A stretch of DNA of 64,000 bases, from positions 310,001 to 374,000 of the forward strand of contig JBCBMO010000002.1 of the NCBI GenBank assembly GCA_039822785.1, read 5' to 3'. Positions 61,039-64,000 of this stretch are shown piece by piece. The stretch's first letter is position 1; every line of letters begins with the position of its first letter. Position numbers and translations under genes: made by a program. The DNA is from Thermohalobaculum sp039822785 (GTDB taxonomy: Bacteria > Pseudomonadota > Alphaproteobacteria > Rhodobacterales > Rhodobacteraceae). The notes under the pieces are model-generated. The model was given only the letters and a program-made list of their open reading frames with translations, made no database searches and was not told where the DNA came from.

Positions 61039-61143
61039 CTTGGCAGCGGCCCATTTCGAGCCAGGTTATCGCGCATAGGATGACGGATTGGGCATGGAAT
61101 CGCGTATAAGCGATACGCCGCTGCGGTGGATCGGGGGGAGACG

Positions 61144-61989
61144 ATGACGGCCAGCGACGATGAGGGGACGGGCGACAAGGCCTGGTCGGGTGCGGATCGG
61201 GAGCGCTTGCGCCGCGCCTTTGGCGGCAAGCCCAAGCCTGCACCCACCCCACAAGCCGAGAAGGCGCGGCCAACCGCCCTGCCGGCTGATGCCGCCGCGA
61301 GCGCCCGGATCGAACCCAAGAGCGGGGGCAAGGTGCCGCTCAGCGCCACCAAAGCACCCAGGCGCCCGGAAGCGCGTGCTGCGCGTCCGACACCTGCCGA
61401 GACCCCCGATCACGCTCAGCCTGCGCGCCGGTCGATCTGGCAAGCGGCCTGGCTGCCGATCGCCCTGGCCGGCGGGATCTCGGCCCTCGCGCATGCCGCC
61501 GTCGTTCTGACCGTGCTGCCGACGGAGCAAGACGGCGCCGCTCGCGCGCTGCCCGTCGATCCAACGGCCTCCGTTGGCGATGGCCCCACGATGCCGCTTG
61601 TCGGTACCACCGCCGTGTCGCTGCCCCTGCGGCCCAGTGCCCTGGCCGCCGGCCCCGATCGGGCTCTGCCTCCGGCGCCGCAACAGGTCGCCTTAGCCGA
61701 GGCTGATGCCGCACCCTGGGCCCTCAGCCCCTTCGCCCGCACCGCAGACGGCAGCCTGGTTTACATGCCCCGGCCCCGCGGATCGGCGATCGCCGCGCGC
61801 GCGGCCGAGGCGGGCATCGTCAGCGCCACGCCCGTCCAGCGCCCCGTCAGCCAGACGCGCACCCGAACGGCCCAGCGCGTGCCTCAAGCTTCGCCGCTCT
61901 CACGCTTGCTGCGGCGCCTCGGAGAACCGGCGCCGCGCCCGGCCGGCATCTCGAGCAGGCTCGACCGGGCCCGCGAACAGAGACGCTGA
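61144..61989 (+). CDS. Unknown membrane-anchored, Ala/Pro-rich protein
   Basis: A 281-residue protein from an ATG with a GGGGGAG site; a GTG 18 bases upstream is possible. The first 90 residues are charged and Pro/Ala-rich, one membrane span lies at about 98-120 (AWLPIALAGGISALAHAAVV), and the remaining 160 residues are Ala/Pro/Arg-rich, presumably periplasmic and mostly disordered. I recognise no domain. It is separated from gltA by a terminator, so it has its own promoter, and it converges with lpxB. Confidence 0.65.
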   Translation: MTASDDEGTGDKAWSGADRERLRRAFGGKPKPAPTPQAEKARPTALPADAAASARIEPKSGGKVPLSATKAPRRPEARAARPTPAETPDHAQPARRSIWQAAWLPIALAGGISALAHAAVVLTVLPTEQDGAARALPVDPTASVGDGPTMPLVGTTAVSLPLRPSALAAGPDRALPPAPQQVALAEADAAPWALSPFARTADGSLVYMPRPRGSAIAARAAEAGIVSATPVQRPVSQTRTRTAQRVPQASPLSRLLRRLGEPAPRPAGISSRLDRAREQRR

Positions 61990-62031
61990 CCCCTCAGGCG
62001 GCACCGCGCAGGACCCTGATCCCTCGCGGGG

Positions 62032-63189
62032 TCAGAGATGCGCGAGAACAGAGCGCGCAGCACGGCGCGAGGGCGGCTCTGCGCCCCGGCCAAGACGCTG
62101 CAACGCCTCCTGCGCCGCGGCGACCTGGGCGGCACGGGCCGGCGCACCGTCGACCAGGGGTGCGAGTGCTGCGGTCAGCGCCTCCGGCGTACAGTCCTCC
62201 TGATAGAACTCCGGCACCGGGCGGGCCCCGCTGTCCCAACCCACCGCCAGGTTCACCAGATTGGCCGTGTCGATCTTGAGCAGGCGGCGCGCGATGAAGG
62301 CCGATAGCCAGGCGGTGCGATAGGCGGCGACCTGCGGCGTACCCGCGGCCGCCATCTCCAGCGTGATGGTCCCGGATTTCACCAGCGCCGCATCGGCGGC
62401 CGCGGCGGCGGCCATCCGCTCCGCCTCCCCCACACCGGGCTCCAGCAGCAGCGCGCCGGGGAAGGCGTCGGCGACCTGCTTGGCCACCGTCTCCGCCACC
62501 GGCACGACGGCGGTCAGCCGCGGCCGGTCGGCCTTCAGCCGCGCGAAAGTCTCGGCGAAGATGGCGCTATGGCGCTTCACCTCGCCCTGACGGCTGCCGG
62601 GGGCGATGAGTAACAGCGGCCGATCCCCGATCCCGTGATCCTGGCGAAAGGCGGCGATGGCTTCGCCTGTCGGCGGCGGGCGCTCGGCCACCGGATGGCC
62701 CACGAAATCGCAGGTCATGCCGGCCGCCTCCATATACGGAGGCTCAAAGGGCAGCAGCGCCAGCACATGGTCGATGTAGCGCGCCATCTCGGCGGCGCGG
62801 CCAGGGCGCCAGGCCCAGACCGAGGGCGCCACATAGTGCACCGTCCGCACAGTGGGCGCAGCGGCCCGCACGCGTTTGGCCACCCGCAGCGAAAAGCCGG
62901 GGCTGTCGATGGTGATCAGCACATCCGGGCGAAAGGCGACCGCGGCCTCGGTCACCTCCCGCAGGCGGCGCATGAGGCCGAAGAGCCGCGGCAGGATCTC
63001 GGCGTAGCCCATGACCGCAAGCTCGGCGATGTCGAAGGGGGGCTCCAGCCCCTCCGCCGTCATGGTCAGCCCGCCGATGCCGCCAAAGGTCACCTCTGGC
63101 GCCTCGGCCCTGAGGGCGCGCATCAGCGCCCCGCCCAGCCGGTCGCCGGAGGGTTCGCCGGCCACCAGAAAGACGCGGGGGCCGCTCAC
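62032..63189 (-). CDS. lpxB: Lipid-A-disaccharide synthase
   Basis: LpxB joins UDP-2,3-diacylglucosamine and lipid X to form the lipid A disaccharide at the inner membrane. The 385-residue product starts at a GTG overlapping the lpxI stop by 4 bases; the frame is open far upstream but there it is a shadow of lpxI. Motifs are VFLVAGEPSGDRLGGAL, YVAPSVWAWRPGRA, LLIAPGSRQGEVKRH and ALVKSGTITLEMA. Confidence 0.94.
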   Translation of the reverse strand: MSGPRVFLVAGEPSGDRLGGALMRALRAEAPEVTFGGIGGLTMTAEGLEPPFDIAELAVMGYAEILPRLFGLMRRLREVTEAAVAFRPDVLITIDSPGFSLRVAKRVRAAAPTVRTVHYVAPSVWAWRPGRAAEMARYIDHVLALLPFEPPYMEAAGMTCDFVGHPVAERPPPTGEAIAAFRQDHGIGDRPLLLIAPGSRQGEVKRHSAIFAETFARLKADRPRLTAVVPVAETVAKQVADAFPGALLLEPGVGEAERMAAAAAADAALVKSGTITLEMAAAGTPQVAAYRTAWLSAFIARRLLKIDTANLVNLAVGWDSGARPVPEFYQEDCTPEALTAALAPLVDGAPARAAQVAAAQEALQRLGRGAEPPSRRAARSVLAHL

Positions 63190-64000
63190 GCTGCTGCCTC
63201 CAGCCCCAGATCGGCGGCGGTGGCGCCCCAGACGAACAGCCCCTTGGCATCGGCGAGTGCGGCGGTCTCGGCCCGGTCGAGGACCTGGGTGGCGCCGGCG
63301 AGGCCGACGATGCCCGACAGCCCGGCCGCCGCCGCGGCCCGCACGGTCTGGGGCCCGATGGTCGGCGTGTCCAGGCGCAGGTCCTGCGCGGGTTTGGGGA
63401 TCTTCACCAGCACGCCGGACGGCGGCGGCGCACGCCGGCGACGGGCGGGCGGCAGATCGGCCAGGCGCGCGAGCATCAGGTCGGTGCCCTCCACCGCCTC
63501 CACCGCCAGGCACAGGCCATTGGCCACGACCGCGCCCTGCCCGACCTCATGGGGGGCGAGGGCCGTCACGATCGCGGCCGCCGCCACCGCATCCGCCCGG
63601 GCCCGCGCGCTGGGGCTGTGCTTTCCGATCACGCCGGCGGGCAGTGCGAGGCTGCCGCCCAAGACCTCCTGCGCGCCATAGAGCCTGAGGCCGCGATCCT
63701 CGAAGAGCGCCGCAAAGCCCCGCAGCATCGCATCGTCGCCGCGTGCCAGCAGCGCCAGGGCCCGGGGCAGGATGCTGAGCGCGGTCCAATCCGCCGCCCA
63801 GGGGCGCAGCCGGGGCCGGTTCATGGCGCCGGCAAAGACGATCCCCTCCGCCCCCGCCTCGGCCAGCGCCGCGAACAGACGGCCGGCCTTCTCGAAACGG
63901 TGATGCTGATGGGGGTGATCGGCCATCCAGGGCTCAAAGCACTCGGCGAAGACAACCAGCAGATAGGGCATGCCGGCCTTGACCCGCGCCTCCGCCAGCG
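63186..64000 (-). CDS. lpxI: UDP-2,3-diacylglucosamine pyrophosphatase LpxI (partial, N-terminus outside window)
   Basis: LpxI hydrolyses UDP-2,3-diacylglucosamine to lipid X, supplying LpxB. The frame is open to the window edge. The Met at 63971 lies inside the conserved N-terminal region, so the true start is probably beyond base 64000. Family features are AEGIVFAGAMNRPRLRP, a middle GAQEVLGGSLALPAGVIG, AVEAVEGTDLMLARLADLPP and DTPTIGPQTVRAAAAAGLSG. It replaces LpxH in most alphaproteobacteria. Confidence 0.92.
   Translation of the reverse strand, partial: LAEARVKAGMPYLLVVFAECFEPWMADHPHQHHRFEKAGRLFAALAEAGAEGIVFAGAMNRPRLRPWAADWTALSILPRALALLARGDDAMLRGFAALFEDRGLRLYGAQEVLGGSLALPAGVIGKHSPSARARADAVAAAAIVTALAPHEVGQGAVVANGLCLAVEAVEGTDLMLARLADLPPARRRRAPPPSGVLVKIPKPAQDLRLDTPTIGPQTVRAAAAAGLSGIVGLAGATQVLDRAETAALADAKGLFVWGATAADLGLEAAA

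Overview
This is a GC-rich chromosomal window with dense, often overlapping genes and an alphaproteobacterial gene set. The order moaC-moeA-lexA-comEC-gltX-gltA next to lpxI-lpxB, ppiD before trpE, and a direct-repeat GAAC-N7-GAAC SOS box at lexA all point to Rhodobacterales or a close relative. I see no rRNA operon, insertion sequence, phage, CRISPR array or integrase. The only RNA gene found is tRNA-Trp.

Layout. (1) 1-20.9 kb, all minus strand: the translation/transcription superoperon. In transcription order it runs tRNA-Trp, secE, nusG, rplK, rplA, rplJ, rplL, rpoB, a small ankyrin-repeat gene, rpoC, terminator, rpsL, rpsG, fusA, tuf, terminator, then the S10 operon (rpsJ, rplC, rplD, rplW, rplB, rpsS, and rplV cut by the window edge). 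(2) 21.1-23.6 kb: an FAD oxidoreductase, a small unknown gene and a malate/lactate-dehydrogenase-family gene. (3) 23.6-36.8 kb: the accessory island of most interest. It holds a complete photoactive yellow protein (PYP) system fused to a gas-vesicle cluster. Leftward are a PAS/degenerate-GGDEF/EAL c-di-GMP protein and tyrosine ammonia-lyase (4-bp overlap). Rightward are an unknown gene, pyp, two unknown genes, a p-coumarate ligase, then gvpN-O-J-F/L-G-F/L-F/L-M/S-K, gvpA and two unknown genes. (4) 37.0-48.5 kb: an alpha/beta hydrolase-OsmC fusion, a DadA-like oxidase, parE, an ABC-F (Uup-like) ATPase, an aminotransferase, ppiD and trpE. (5) 48.6-64 kb: a divergent polysaccharide deacetylase with a long low-complexity linker, trpG-trpD-trpC-moaC-moeA, lexA, comEC, gltX, gltA, a membrane-anchored unknown protein, lpxB and a partial lpxI.

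How the island works (established families plus inference). Tyrosine ammonia-lyase makes p-coumarate, the ligase activates it to a CoA thioester, and PYP takes it on Cys68 to become a blue-light sensor. The same rightward string of genes runs directly into gas-vesicle assembly genes, so light sensing, buoyancy and (through the EAL protein) c-di-GMP turnover are genetically linked. A pyp/TAL/ligase/gvp association is already known in Rhodobacter. The less explained parts here are the EAL protein co-transcribed with TAL, the three unknown genes around pyp and the two after gvpA.

Other points: a dispersed palindromic repeat occurs four times in gaps of the housekeeping regions; a clear sigma-70 promoter precedes rpsL; and the lexA promoter is overlapped by its own SOS box. 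Functional calls come from reading motifs by eye. No database search was run.
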